Assembly: GCA_021772985.1 (NCBI GenBank)
Contig: JAJFKX010000037.1
Span: 1 to 64,000 of the forward strand
DNA length: 64,000 nt
Source of the DNA: Gammaproteobacteria bacterium
GTDB lineage: Bacteria > Pseudomonadota > Gammaproteobacteria > Xanthomonadales > Wenzhouxiangellaceae
Direction of reading: 5' to 3'
The notes under the pieces were generated by a model. It did no database searches and had not been told where the DNA came from. It was given only the letters and a program-made list of their open reading frames with translations. A program made the translations under genes and the position numbers. Each line of letters starts with the position of its first letter. Within the stretch, counting starts at the first letter, position 1. Below, in pieces: positions 34,602-43,480 of the stretch.

Positions 34602-36305
34602 CTAATTTCTTCTACTATCTTTGTTACTCAATTTTACTGTTTTCAATAAATCCTTAATTTCGTCATCAGATTTACCTTGCTGATTTAAAATTTCCCGATA
34701 ATTGCCAACGGCGGTTTCAAAGTTTGGGTGAATATAGTTGTTTTTATTCCTAAACTTAACAAAGATAATGATAGCTCGCCGCATTAATGGCTCCGCTTCA
34801 TTCAACCGATTGGTCACCTTTAACAATTGCGCCAGGTTATTCAGATCCCTAGCCACGCTAGGGTGATCCAATCCAAAAGATGATTCATTAATCAATAATG
34901 CGCGGCGCACCAGTGGTTCTGCTTCGCTCAACCGATTGGTCATCTGCATCAATGACGCTAGATTGCTCAGGTCTCTAGCAACATTAGGGTGATCCAATTC
35001 ATACGAGCTCTCATCAATCAGCAATGCACGACGCATTAAGGACTCTGCCTCATTCAAGCGCTTGGTCGCTTGCAGCAATTGCGCCAAGTTATTTAGACGG
35101 ATAGCAATATTGGGGTGAGCCGAGTCATACGTCGCTTCATCTATCAATAACGCTCGACGTATCAATGGTTCCGCTTCGCTCAGTCGATTAGTCATCTGCA
35201 ACAATGACGCTAGGTTACTCAAATCTCTAGCAACATTAGGGTGATCCAACCCATACGAGGATTCATCAATTGATAACGCACGGCGCATCAATGGTTCAGC
35301 TTCATCCAACCGGTTGGTCACCTGTAATAAGAATGCCAAGTTATTTAGACGTATAGCAACAGTAGGATGATTCGATCCATACATCGCCTCATCAATCAAC
35401 AATGCACGGCGCATCAATGGTTCAGCTTCACTCAACCGATTTGTCGCCTGTAACAATAACGCCAAGTTATTCAAGCGTACAGCAACTATAGTGTGATCCT
35501 GCCCATACATCGCCTTATCAATCGACAGCGCGCAACGCATTAACTGTTCTGCTTTCTCCCAATCAGCAAGTTTATAAAACGAAAGTCCCAACCAATTGAT
35601 AAGCTCTGCATTTTGCTGAACCAGCACATTGGCTTTACTGAAAGTTTTAACCGCTTCGTGATACTTCGCCTGCTCATATTGCGAAGCACCCAAATAACGC
35701 AGGGTCTCCACTATTCCTGCCAGCTGTCCATCCGCCGCCCGTTGCAAGTGCACTTCAGCCGTCTGATATTCACCTGCCAGGTAAGCGGCTATTCCCTGGT
35801 CTTTCTCATTATCAGTTTCAGCAAATGACTGGATAGCTGATTCAAGTTGTTCTGATGTCAAGCCATAATCAGGCGCCAGCTTACTCAGCACATCCGGCCT
35901 GCCCTTTCCTACCAGCGCATCGCCAGTGACTATTTCCTGTGACGAATCCCGGTAATCGGCCGCCAGATCACGGAATTCACTGCGCCGAAATAAAACCACC
36001 TCTGCAGAAGTATTTTCCAGAGGAATATTGACCATCGTATTAATCAGAAACCAATCCGATTGAGTAGATTGATCCGGCAACAATAGTAACTTGATTTTCT
36101 GGCCCGGCTGATAACCCGGCGGCAACTCCACTTCTGTTGCACCGGTAGTGGTGGTGAGTTGGCTTTGTACACCCTCAAAGGCAAAACGAATACCGGGAAC
36201 CGGCTGTTGCTGGTTATCAACGGCAATCAATAATATCCGATCTGCGATTTGACCCCATGCAAAACCCACCAAATACAACCCGATAATTAATCCATATAGT
36301 CTCAT
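34602..36305 (-). CDS. Secreted TPR (kinesin-light-chain type) protein
   Basis: 567 residues. A signal peptide ends at AWG-QI, so the protein is periplasmic. An Ig-like N-terminal domain (about 25-110) is followed by helices, then a TPR array from about residue 195 to 510. The array holds seven near-identical 42-residue repeats whose core is RLNNLAxLLQxTNRLxEAEP, ending MRRALxIDExxYGxDHP, of the TPR_10/12 class. Its ATG overlaps the TIR stop (ATGA), so the two proteins are coupled and probably interact. Last gene of the 11-gene operon. Confidence 0.9.
   Translation of the reverse strand: MRLYGLIIGLYLVGFAWGQIADRILLIAVDNQQQPVPGIRFAFEGVQSQLTTTTGATEVELPPGYQPGQKIKLLLLPDQSTQSDWFLINTMVNIPLENTSAEVVLFRRSEFRDLAADYRDSSQEIVTGDALVGKGRPDVLSKLAPDYGLTSEQLESAIQSFAETDNEKDQGIAAYLAGEYQTAEVHLQRAADGQLAGIVETLRYLGASQYEQAKYHEAVKTFSKANVLVQQNAELINWLGLSFYKLADWEKAEQLMRCALSIDKAMYGQDHTIVAVRLNNLALLLQATNRLSEAEPLMRRALLIDEAMYGSNHPTVAIRLNNLAFLLQVTNRLDEAEPLMRRALSIDESSYGLDHPNVARDLSNLASLLQMTNRLSEAEPLIRRALLIDEATYDSAHPNIAIRLNNLAQLLQATKRLNEAESLMRRALLIDESSYELDHPNVARDLSNLASLMQMTNRLSEAEPLVRRALLINESSFGLDHPSVARDLNNLAQLLKVTNRLNEAEPLMRRAIIIFVKFRNKNNYIHPNFETAVGNYREILNQQGKSDDEIKDLLKTVKLSNKDSRRN
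34776..35560 (-). repeat. Tandem 126-bp repeats encoding TPR units
   Basis: About six units of 126 bp inside the TPR gene, with high nucleotide identity. For example, strings around caatggttcagcttcactcaaccg repeat with the same phase, each truncated here to its recognisable core GGTTC-GCTTC. The low divergence points to recent expansion or gene conversion. Confidence 0.8.
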
Positions 36306-37396
36306 TGACCATCCAAAACCAGCACACAGCCTTCACGCCCGGTATAACAATAAGTTTGTGTCGTCAGACCGAAATGATTCTCAGCCTGCAGCCGTATGCG
36401 GCGACCTTCCGGTTCTTTTAACTGGATGGAAAACTGCCCGTTGTTATCGGTTGTCACAGCAACTGCAAAACCGTTGGTTGAGATCACGCTTGCATCAGCA
36501 ACGGTTTTACCTGAGCGATCTTTGACCACCCCCTGCAACTGACTTTGTGGTTCATTTAAGCGAATTTCTACCCATGGATTGGGATCTTCCGCCAGCTGTA
36601 ATTCCTGTCGCCCTGGTGACCAGCCATAGCTTTTAGCCCAAATGCTGATACTCCTATCGATGGGTAATTTGGCTGCTGGAATTTCCACCTCCCACCAGCC
36701 ATCAGCCAGCTGCTGCGGCTCATGACCGGCAGAGATGCTAACCGTAGTCCGTGATACAGGATTGCCTGAAGGGTCCAGCGGTAATACCCGTAAGTGATAT
36801 AAATCCGGGAGGTTGGGTTGCGGTTGTGGTGGCAAACGCATGATCAGCAAGCTTGCCAATACAACTATCAGCATTAGCGCAACCAACCATCTCACCCAAT
36901 CCGGGAAGTACTTTAATCTGAAACTGAGAGATTCTTTTATTGGATCCAAAGGAAGTTTGGGATCAATTGGCGTGTCAGGCTCCTTAATACCCCACCTCAG
37001 CAGCTCCATAGCTTCAGGCGTGATCCCATTACGCATATCAACCCAACGATATATACGTAAAAAATGCGGCAACTCGACCTCTGCAGGTGCAGCAGGCAAA
37101 AACACAGGGATCACTGGAAAATTATGCTCACGCATCGCCCGATCAAGAAAGGCCTCCATCTCCGGGCCTTGCCATGGCCCCAGCCCATCTGCACCGATAA
37201 AAACAGCCACAGCCTGTGACCGTTCAATACCATCCGCCAAGCCCTGCTGTAACCGCTGGCCAGGGCGGAGTCGCCAAGTATCCAGCCAGACATTAATATC
37301 ACTTGCCTGCAATTGCTCGGCTATTTCAGTAACAACGTCTTTATCCTGACTGTTATGACTCAGAAAAACATCTGTAGATGGTGATGGTGTTTGCAT
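36302..37396 (-). CDS. Membrane TIR-domain protein with periplasmic Ig-like tail
   Basis: 364 residues. A TIR domain (about 7-140) starts with DVFLSHNSQDKDVVTEIAEQ. The candidate catalytic Glu is E79 in GPWQGPEMEA, the WxxxE position of NADase-type TIRs. A single TM helix lies at about 168-187 (positive residues before it), then about 175 residues of periplasmic carboxypeptidase-regulatory/Ig-like folds (LQGVVKDRSGKTVADASV), ending in a Cys pair. The topology places TIR in the cytosol and the sensor outside, as in the kinase PpkA. It starts 93 bp after the S41 gene and overlaps the TPR gene by 4 bp. Confidence 0.9.
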   Translation of the reverse strand: MQTPSPSTDVFLSHNSQDKDVVTEIAEQLQASDINVWLDTWRLRPGQRLQQGLADGIERSQAVAVFIGADGLGPWQGPEMEAFLDRAMREHNFPVIPVFLPAAPAEVELPHFLRIYRWVDMRNGITPEAMELLRWGIKEPDTPIDPKLPLDPIKESLSFRLKYFPDWVRWLVALMLIVVLASLLIMRLPPQPQPNLPDLYHLRVLPLDPSGNPVSRTTVSISAGHEPQQLADGWWEVEIPAAKLPIDRSISIWAKSYGWSPGRQELQLAEDPNPWVEIRLNEPQSQLQGVVKDRSGKTVADASVISTNGFAVAVTTDNNGQFSIQLKEPEGRRIRLQAENHFGLTTQTYCYTGREGCVLVLDGQ

Positions 37397-37489
37397 ACCC
37401 CTTAGCCCAAAATTGTTTCCCTAACCCAGTATTGCATGGAATTTGGTTTTGCGAATTGCCCGGTTACAAAACCTATGCTCAAACAAGGG

Positions 37490-39106
37490 TTAATAACTGT
37501 GATTAATAACATCTGAAACCTGGTCATAAAACTTGAACTGATCGTGCCAAATTTCATTAATCAAATCAGCCTGACTTTGTGCTTTATTCTTACTTGGAAA
37601 CGGACCTAAGCATAACAATAATGGTGTTTCCATTAATTGAACTTCATCACCAAACCGACCATACAGCTCATTAAAATCACGTTTATATTCAGGTAAACTT
37701 TGGTCGTTTGTGAGTGTTATTTCTGCACAAATAGCATTGTTCATATCAATGGTTTTTCTTTTTTCAATCTCCTCAGGTTGCTTTTGCTTAACAGCGGCTT
37801 CAGCAGCATATTGTTCAAATCTTCTTATTCTTTGCTGCCCCTCAGAAATATCAACATTAGTTGCATTCGTACTGTCTCGTTTTTCCCGCTCAGTTGCACC
37901 GTGAATACGGTTGTTTTTTAAAATCTCAGAATCCACGTAGTCAATCACCGTTTGGGTAACATTGCTTAAATAATCATCTGGTAATAACTCATCCGGCTCT
38001 ACGCCTTTGCCTGTGCAAGCCTCTTCATTAACCGCTATAACTTGTTGGGTAGTAAGGCTGAATGCATAACCATGCGACAATTCGAAAATTTCTTGCACCA
38101 TGCATTTTCCAAACGTCGGCCACCCCAAAGTTTTTGCACCGTAGTGAGTCAATGTTTTTGCCATCACCTCAGCAGCAGAAGCTGTCAACGGACCAACAAG
38201 TATGTATAAATCCTGCAGCGATACAGTTGGAATGGTATCACTGGTTGAATGTAATGATAGTCTTTCGCCCTGCTTGTCATAGGTCGTGAATAACAGCTGC
38301 CCGGCGGGCACAAACAAATCCATGATTTTTGCTGCTTCAGTCAGATCACCACCCGGGCTGTAACGCAAATCCAGAATCACTGCTGGTACAGAACCGTCTA
38401 AAGACAGTAATTCTTTATATACCTGCAATACACTGTTTGCAGTGATATGCGGAACAATGTCATGCAATCGAATAAAGGGGATGGCAGCCTGGGTATGTAA
38501 TTCAGCCACACCAAGCTTTATACGACTTTTATTTAACTGTATATGACGTATTTTTTCAGTAGCAATTTCACGTAATGTCAGCTGCACCGTGGTTTCTGTA
38601 TCTGATAGTCTCGCTTGCAGGACATTGATACTTTTTATTGGCAGCGGCTGGTCATCTACCGCCAGCAGTTCGACCACATCACGTAGCCCTGAATCATAAA
38701 GAGCTCCACCTTGTAATGGCACCAGCAATAATGAGTCATCAACCAAAAAAACAGCAGCACCAATACCATTACGCCTGCCGCCTACTCTGCTATTTTGATA
38801 TGCCTTGTATTCAGCAGGTGTAAGTAATTGACTATACGGATCCAAGCTGGCCAGATACTGCTCAAAATCGCTATTGCTGGAAGTTGGGATATCAGCACGA
38901 TCAGGTGCTGATAAGTGCCGCTCGCTGACTAATCCAGCTGCTTGGAATAAATCGATGCCTAACGCATCAGCCTGCGCAGACCCAGCCAAAGCAGCCAGGC
39001 AAACCATCACCATATGCTGAAGGGATGCAGTCAGCTTTCTAAACCTGATCGCAACACTGATAATGCCCGAATGTGTCATCCCAGTCTGTATCCCTATACC
39101 TGGCAT
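37490..39106 (-). CDS. Secreted S41 C-terminal-processing-type peptidase
   Basis: 538 residues with a signal segment ending near AQA-DA (residue 46). The start may be downstream of the first Met. A PDZ-like region (GIGAAVFLVDD...VVELLAVDDQPL) is followed by the S41 core: LDLRYSPGGDLTEAA, nucleophile Ser310 in GPLTASAAEVMA and general base Lys334 in TFGKCMVQ. The C-terminal about 130 residues carry a Lys/Glu-rich coil and a SPOR-like tail. Directly abuts the lipoprotein gene (0 bp). In the periplasm it could process a partner in the signalling cascade. Confidence 0.88.
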   Translation of the reverse strand: MPGIGIQTGMTHSGIISVAIRFRKLTASLQHMVMVCLAALAGSAQADALGIDLFQAAGLVSERHLSAPDRADIPTSSNSDFEQYLASLDPYSQLLTPAEYKAYQNSRVGGRRNGIGAAVFLVDDSLLLVPLQGGALYDSGLRDVVELLAVDDQPLPIKSINVLQARLSDTETTVQLTLREIATEKIRHIQLNKSRIKLGVAELHTQAAIPFIRLHDIVPHITANSVLQVYKELLSLDGSVPAVILDLRYSPGGDLTEAAKIMDLFVPAGQLLFTTYDKQGERLSLHSTSDTIPTVSLQDLYILVGPLTASAAEVMAKTLTHYGAKTLGWPTFGKCMVQEIFELSHGYAFSLTTQQVIAVNEEACTGKGVEPDELLPDDYLSNVTQTVIDYVDSEILKNNRIHGATEREKRDSTNATNVDISEGQQRIRRFEQYAAEAAVKQKQPEEIEKRKTIDMNNAICAEITLTNDQSLPEYKRDFNELYGRFGDEVQLMETPLLLCLGPFPSKNKAQSQADLINEIWHDQFKFYDQVSDVINHSY

Positions 39107-39871
39107 TTAAGATGGGCAAACTTTTTTCATCGTTTGACTGGCAAATCTTACAAAACCGGCACCTCGATGCATAACATCAAGCTTATCAAACACTATTAAT
39201 TGCCCTGGTGTTAGCTCACCGCCCCATTCATCGAACTCAACTTGTGAATAACATACCCGGCGCTTAGGTGCACAAAACCAGTCTTCTGAAGAAACACCGG
39301 TTTGTTTGGCGTCGTACCTCAAGCTATAACGTTGCTGCACATTTACCGAGACCGAACCCGCATCCAGCTCATTCACTTCACCAGCAAACATTAAAATCCA
39401 GCCTTCTTTTGGATAAAGGCACTGACTACGTTCAATCGCAAAAACCTGACTGCCTGCCTGTATTTCAGGCAGTGGTGGTGCAGACTCAATCACAGTCAAA
39501 GGTTGTTTCAGCAAATTCCAGGTTATCTCGTCCAGCTGACCGGTTGGCGATAAGCCTTTGGCCTGTTGGAATTTTCGCAGTGCAGACCTGACCGGTTGTT
39601 GATCATCACTCTCGGCAACGCTGATCAGAGTATCTGCAAAAAAACCATGTGCTTTTAATTTATTGGCTACTGAAAGAAAAGCCACTTGTTGGTTAATTAA
39701 TAAATCAACAGACTTTTCCCGAGGGGGATTTTGTATTGTATTGGGTGCTGAAAAACAACCGCTTAGCAGTATTAAAAAACCTATTACCATCAATAAAAAT
39801 GTGTGCCGGGTATTTATCAAAAAACACACCTTTTTTGAGCCTGCATAAGAGATCATCATGTTTATATTCAA
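39107..39871 (-). CDS. Peptidoglycan-binding lipoprotein
   Basis: 254 residues from a TTG at 39871. ATG at 39859 is an alternative. Lipobox LSGC follows a hydrophobic stretch, so it is membrane-anchored. The middle has a PG_binding_1 motif (LRKFQQAKGLSPTGQLDEIT). The Cys-bearing C-terminal domain (SEDWFCAPKRRVCYSQVEF) is not recognised. It sits between a coiled-coil lipoprotein gene (20 bp) and the S41 peptidase gene (0 bp), as part of the TIR operon. Likely tethered between a membrane and the cell wall. Confidence 0.83.
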   Translation of the reverse strand: MNINMMISYAGSKKVCFLINTRHTFLLMVIGFLILLSGCFSAPNTIQNPPREKSVDLLINQQVAFLSVANKLKAHGFFADTLISVAESDDQQPVRSALRKFQQAKGLSPTGQLDEITWNLLKQPLTVIESAPPLPEIQAGSQVFAIERSQCLYPKEGWILMFAGEVNELDAGSVSVNVQQRYSLRYDAKQTGVSSEDWFCAPKRRVCYSQVEFDEWGGELTPGQLIVFDKLDVMHRGAGFVRFASQTMKKVCPS

Positions 39872-39891
39872 CCACCATTAACTGTGTTTGC

Positions 39892-40431
39892 TTAAATCAA
39901 ATCGGCATACAGTTCCCATAGTTGTTCAGCTTCTTTATCCAACCGTCGATATTCCCGCTGTAAGGCTTCTTTTTCTATCAGACCCTGTTCATTGGCAGCC
40001 CTTAATTCCTCAAGCTGCAGCTCTATTAACTCCAGCTTTGTTTGGATTTGCAGACGTGCTGTTTCAACTTTACTGCCCACACGGCTGTCAGCTTCGATAT
40101 CCGATCGCAAGCTTTCGATTACTTTGCCCAAATCATCCAGGTTGGCTTCCAATCGCTCAATATCACCCTTGCGAATGGTGATGCTCTCGTCCAGCGTATC
40201 CTGTTCTTCTTTCAGGTTTTTATTAAAACGCTGTAAGGCAGCCAATCGTTGCTCCCGTGCTGCCCGTCGTTGTTCATACTCACCAGTGCTTAACCCCTTA
40301 ATACCACCCAGCAAACCTCCTTCGTCCGGGTCGGTGCTGACACTGGCACACCCTGCTGCCAACGCAGTTATCAGTAAGAAGAGAATTAATTTAACACCCG
40401 CTGATAACTGCTCAAGGACATTACCATTCAT
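39892..40431 (-). CDS. Coiled-coil lipoprotein
   Basis: Start placed at MNGNVLEQ (40431) because AACAGG is 6 nt upstream. The ATG at 40458 is possible but has no Shine-Dalgarno. 179 residues. Lipobox LAAGC, then a long heptad-rich coiled coil (RLAALQRFNKNLKEEQDTLD and onward to the C-terminus). No enzyme motif. Operonic between two other lipoproteins. Its role may be an outer-membrane partner comparable to TagQ, by position only. Confidence 0.82.
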   Translation of the reverse strand: MNGNVLEQLSAGVKLILFLLITALAAGCASVSTDPDEGGLLGGIKGLSTGEYEQRRAAREQRLAALQRFNKNLKEEQDTLDESITIRKGDIERLEANLDDLGKVIESLRSDIEADSRVGSKVETARLQIQTKLELIELQLEELRAANEQGLIEKEALQREYRRLDKEAEQLWELYADLI

Positions 40432-40464
40432 ATAAAACCTGTTTGTATTTGTATGCATGGTTGC

Positions 40465-41184
40465 TTAAATTATTCGTGCCAAAGAAGTGTCATGACCTGC
40501 AAGCAACTCAATATTCCCTTCCAGTTCCCGAACATAACCACGCATGTCTGTGATTTCATCTTCCAATTGTGCCAACTGGTGACTGGTGGCTTCGCTTTTT
40601 TCCTGGGCTATTACAAAATTCTCCTCTTGAACCTGCAATTCCTGTTCGGCATCTTTTAATGCCAGTTTCGCTTCTTTTAAATCCGATTTCAGTTGTTTAC
40701 GGGTAGCTTTAAGTTCCGATTTGGTTCTCTCGTCAGTGGATTTTTCCCGCTGTAATTGTGCTATGCGCTGAGCCAGGTTCTGATTCCGTTGCCTCAAATT
40801 GTAATTTGCCTGGTGCAAGGTTTGGTTGTATTCACCCGAACGGGCTATCTGGGCATCGTAATACTCTTCATCAGATGCATATTGCGACTTGCGATGGGCA
40901 ATCTCCGATCCAGCTGCAAACCCAACCGTACCACCTAAAGCTGCCCCCGCAGCACAATCACCTGCCCCACCCCCCAACAATAGAGCAATACCACAGCCCA
41001 AAGCTGCACCCACGCCTGCGGCCTGCCCTTGCGTGTTTCTTCCATCTGCTGTAGTAGCGCAACCGCTGATCAATAACACCGTGAGCATAAGAATCATGAT
41101 CATCGGTTTCAAACTGTTGTGGTCACCAACGCGACCGTTCTCAGTCAATGACAGTTGTGCATTTATATTGCTTGAATTAATCAT
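40465..41184 (-). CDS. Glycine-zipper coiled-coil lipoprotein
   Basis: 239 residues. GAGGAGGA lies 6 nt upstream. The signal is long and ends at the lipobox ISGC. A glycine-zipper segment follows (AAGVGAALGCGIALLLGGGA, then AAGAALGGTVGFAAG), able to insert in or pack against membrane. The rest is a coiled coil (LRQRNQNLAQRIAQLQREK and on). It resembles YMGG/glycine-zipper outer-membrane lipoproteins. In a TagQRST-like locus it is the best candidate for the TagQ outer-membrane lipoprotein role, though I see no specific TagQ motif. Confidence 0.82.
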   Translation of the reverse strand: MINSSNINAQLSLTENGRVGDHNSLKPMIMILMLTVLLISGCATTADGRNTQGQAAGVGAALGCGIALLLGGGAGDCAAGAALGGTVGFAAGSEIAHRKSQYASDEEYYDAQIARSGEYNQTLHQANYNLRQRNQNLAQRIAQLQREKSTDERTKSELKATRKQLKSDLKEAKLALKDAEQELQVQEENFVIAQEKSEATSHQLAQLEDEITDMRGYVRELEGNIELLAGHDTSLARII

Positions 41185-41337
41185 TTTTAATCCTCCTCTA
41201 TGTTTAAACGCTAAGCTGATTATTTGGCCTTAGTAAGGTCATAAAGCAGCATCGCTTCGATATAATAATTATTCTTCCGTTGCTTGCTTTAATCATTTTT
41301 TGATGGTGGATGAAAAGCATTAATAGCAACTTTGCAG

Positions 41338-43407
41338 TTACGGTAAATTCCCAATGGGTAATGGATAAACCACTCCAGATTCCTTTTCGTTTAACTTCAC
41401 CCATCGGGCCGGTCTGGATAAAATGTCCCGATATAAAGACAAAAGGCTGTCAATTTCCCGCTCCAGTGATGCTCTTGCATCCGGGGTCATCGCTGCGAAC
41501 TGTGCATCCGATAATTTTTGCACTTTACTTTTGTAAGGCAAATTTTCTATCCAGCGGGGCAGCAATTGTGTTTCCGATAAATTACTGGCATCAGTGAAGT
41601 TCAGTCGGTCTGCATCGGTGATGCTTTGAGAAACAATCGCCTGCAGGGTTTTCATAAACCCGTTCTCGGTAATTTGATTGTTGCGCAATGCCGACAGTAT
41701 TTGCTCTAATGCCCGAACCAAGCTATCCAGCTGATGTTTTTGGATCATCACCCGGATGCTTAAAGCCGGCTTCTCTGGTTCTATGACATCCCGGTCGAAT
41801 ACCCAAAAAGCCACATCACGTGGTGGCTCGGCTTCGTTGCCGAGATAATCCACCAGCGCATTTCGGAGAACCCGCTGTGCAATGCCACCAGCGCCATCAG
41901 CTGGGCCGCCTGCATCAAGAACCTTCTTTAGGCCACCGATATCACCGGCTACAATTCGATCCAAACTTAAACGGAATTTCGATAAAATGTCTTTTAATGC
42001 GCGGCGGTAATCATTGGCATCAAATGCAGAGATCGACATAAAATCCGACTGCTCTGAGCCCGGGTTTAGTGCCATTTCAGAAAATTGCGCAGCGGCCACC
42101 GACCAGTCCGAGCGTACCCGCTCATTTTCGAGATAAATGGTGATTACTGATGCGTTAACATCGGTTGCCTGGCGCCTTATACCAGCGGCATCCAACCCGG
42201 TTGTATTGCGAGCATGACCTGCAGGGTTAGCGCTGGCATCACCGATAAGAATAATCAGCCTGACACTTTCCGCACGCCAGCTGGCATTGACAGCATCGCG
42301 CATCCCGGCAAACACTTCTTCTTCCCAACCCGGATCACCTTCTTTAGCAACAGCATCCTGGGAAATAATCTGTACCAGCTGATTGGCATCTACTAATTGG
42401 GGTGTAAAAACCCTTGATGCGAATTCATTGCTACGACGAGCTCGAGGATCATCGCGATAACCAACCAGCCCGAAACGAATTTTATCGGCTACTTCAGGGT
42501 TTCCGGCAAGCCCGATGGCCAGATCCTGAACAGTCTGCATGGTCATATTTATATATGGGCCCATGCTGCCGGTCATGTCCACGGCAAATACCACATCAAC
42601 CAGCAGATCAGAAAGGCGTTCTCGATGAGCCTTCTCAGTGGTTTCCAGGTGCAAATCTGTCTCCCGCAAAGTGTATTCACCGGGAACCGTTGCCCGCGAC
42701 TGTGGTACCGCTGCGACCAGATTCAGGTACCGGGCCGGGTCATCGAAAAGTTCGACTTCCGCCCAATCGATAACAGGAAATAAATAGAATTTTTCATCGA
42801 TGTCCAGAAATTCACCAGGGTTTTCTCTGATGATGACATCATCCGGCAATTGGCCAGCATCCAGTTGCTGATACTTTTTTTTCGCCAAGTCGATGCGCGT
42901 ATCACTTTCGACCAACTGCCGGAGTGCCGTCAGTTTCTTGAATCCCAATACTGGTTTTCGAGCACTATCGCCGCTGCCGGGATGGCTATAGGCAACTGCC
43001 AGAGCGTTGCGCCAATGCATAATATCAACAGCACGCATCCATCCATCCGGACCTTCACTGCGATCCACATCAACCTGATACCAACCCTTTGGCTCCAATG
43101 GATTACTAAAGTCCAGGTCCTTGAACCCGTACACATCGTAAGGTATCAGTGCTTCAATATTTTCTGAGATTATTACACTGCTTGTCGCCCGGGTTTCACG
43201 ATAAACATTGGAAAATGGCCGGGCCAGTATCCGAAATGGCAATAGCGTTTTCAGATCACGACAAACATCACCGTTTTCGCATTCAATATCTGGCAGGGTG
43301 TCTGCATTAACAGCCGCATTTACACAGATCAGCAACAACAGCATGTTTAAAGCCCGTATCACTATGCCTATTTGGTGATGCCGGATCGAGTAATCAGTAT
43401 TCATCAT
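41338..43407 (-). CDS. Secreted VWA protein, PpkA extracytoplasmic type (copy 2)
   Basis: 689 residues. The signal peptide ends at VNA-DT. An N-terminal SH3-like region (LPFRILARPFSNVY, then GWYQV, then VAYSHPGSG) is the layout that precedes the VWA domain in the T6SS kinase PpkA. The VWA domain begins with the MIDAS DMTGSM (Asp277), with FGLVGYRDD and LIILIGDASANP. The C-terminus has ENLPYKSKV. It has no kinase domain. Clear paralogue of the 48018 gene, with the same length. It lies 73 bp after the TagR-like gene. Confidence 0.9.
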   Translation of the reverse strand: MMNTDYSIRHHQIGIVIRALNMLLLLICVNAAVNADTLPDIECENGDVCRDLKTLLPFRILARPFSNVYRETRATSSVIISENIEALIPYDVYGFKDLDFSNPLEPKGWYQVDVDRSEGPDGWMRAVDIMHWRNALAVAYSHPGSGDSARKPVLGFKKLTALRQLVESDTRIDLAKKKYQQLDAGQLPDDVIIRENPGEFLDIDEKFYLFPVIDWAEVELFDDPARYLNLVAAVPQSRATVPGEYTLRETDLHLETTEKAHRERLSDLLVDVVFAVDMTGSMGPYINMTMQTVQDLAIGLAGNPEVADKIRFGLVGYRDDPRARRSNEFASRVFTPQLVDANQLVQIISQDAVAKEGDPGWEEEVFAGMRDAVNASWRAESVRLIILIGDASANPAGHARNTTGLDAAGIRRQATDVNASVITIYLENERVRSDWSVAAAQFSEMALNPGSEQSDFMSISAFDANDYRRALKDILSKFRLSLDRIVAGDIGGLKKVLDAGGPADGAGGIAQRVLRNALVDYLGNEAEPPRDVAFWVFDRDVIEPEKPALSIRVMIQKHQLDSLVRALEQILSALRNNQITENGFMKTLQAIVSQSITDADRLNFTDASNLSETQLLPRWIENLPYKSKVQKLSDAQFAAMTPDARASLEREIDSLLSLYRDILSRPARWVKLNEKESGVVYPLPIGNLP

Positions 43408-43480
43408 ATTTCACTCTTTGAATTGAAAAAATCAATCACACAAAAATCAACCGCAAACACTTGGAAACGTTGCATCACCA

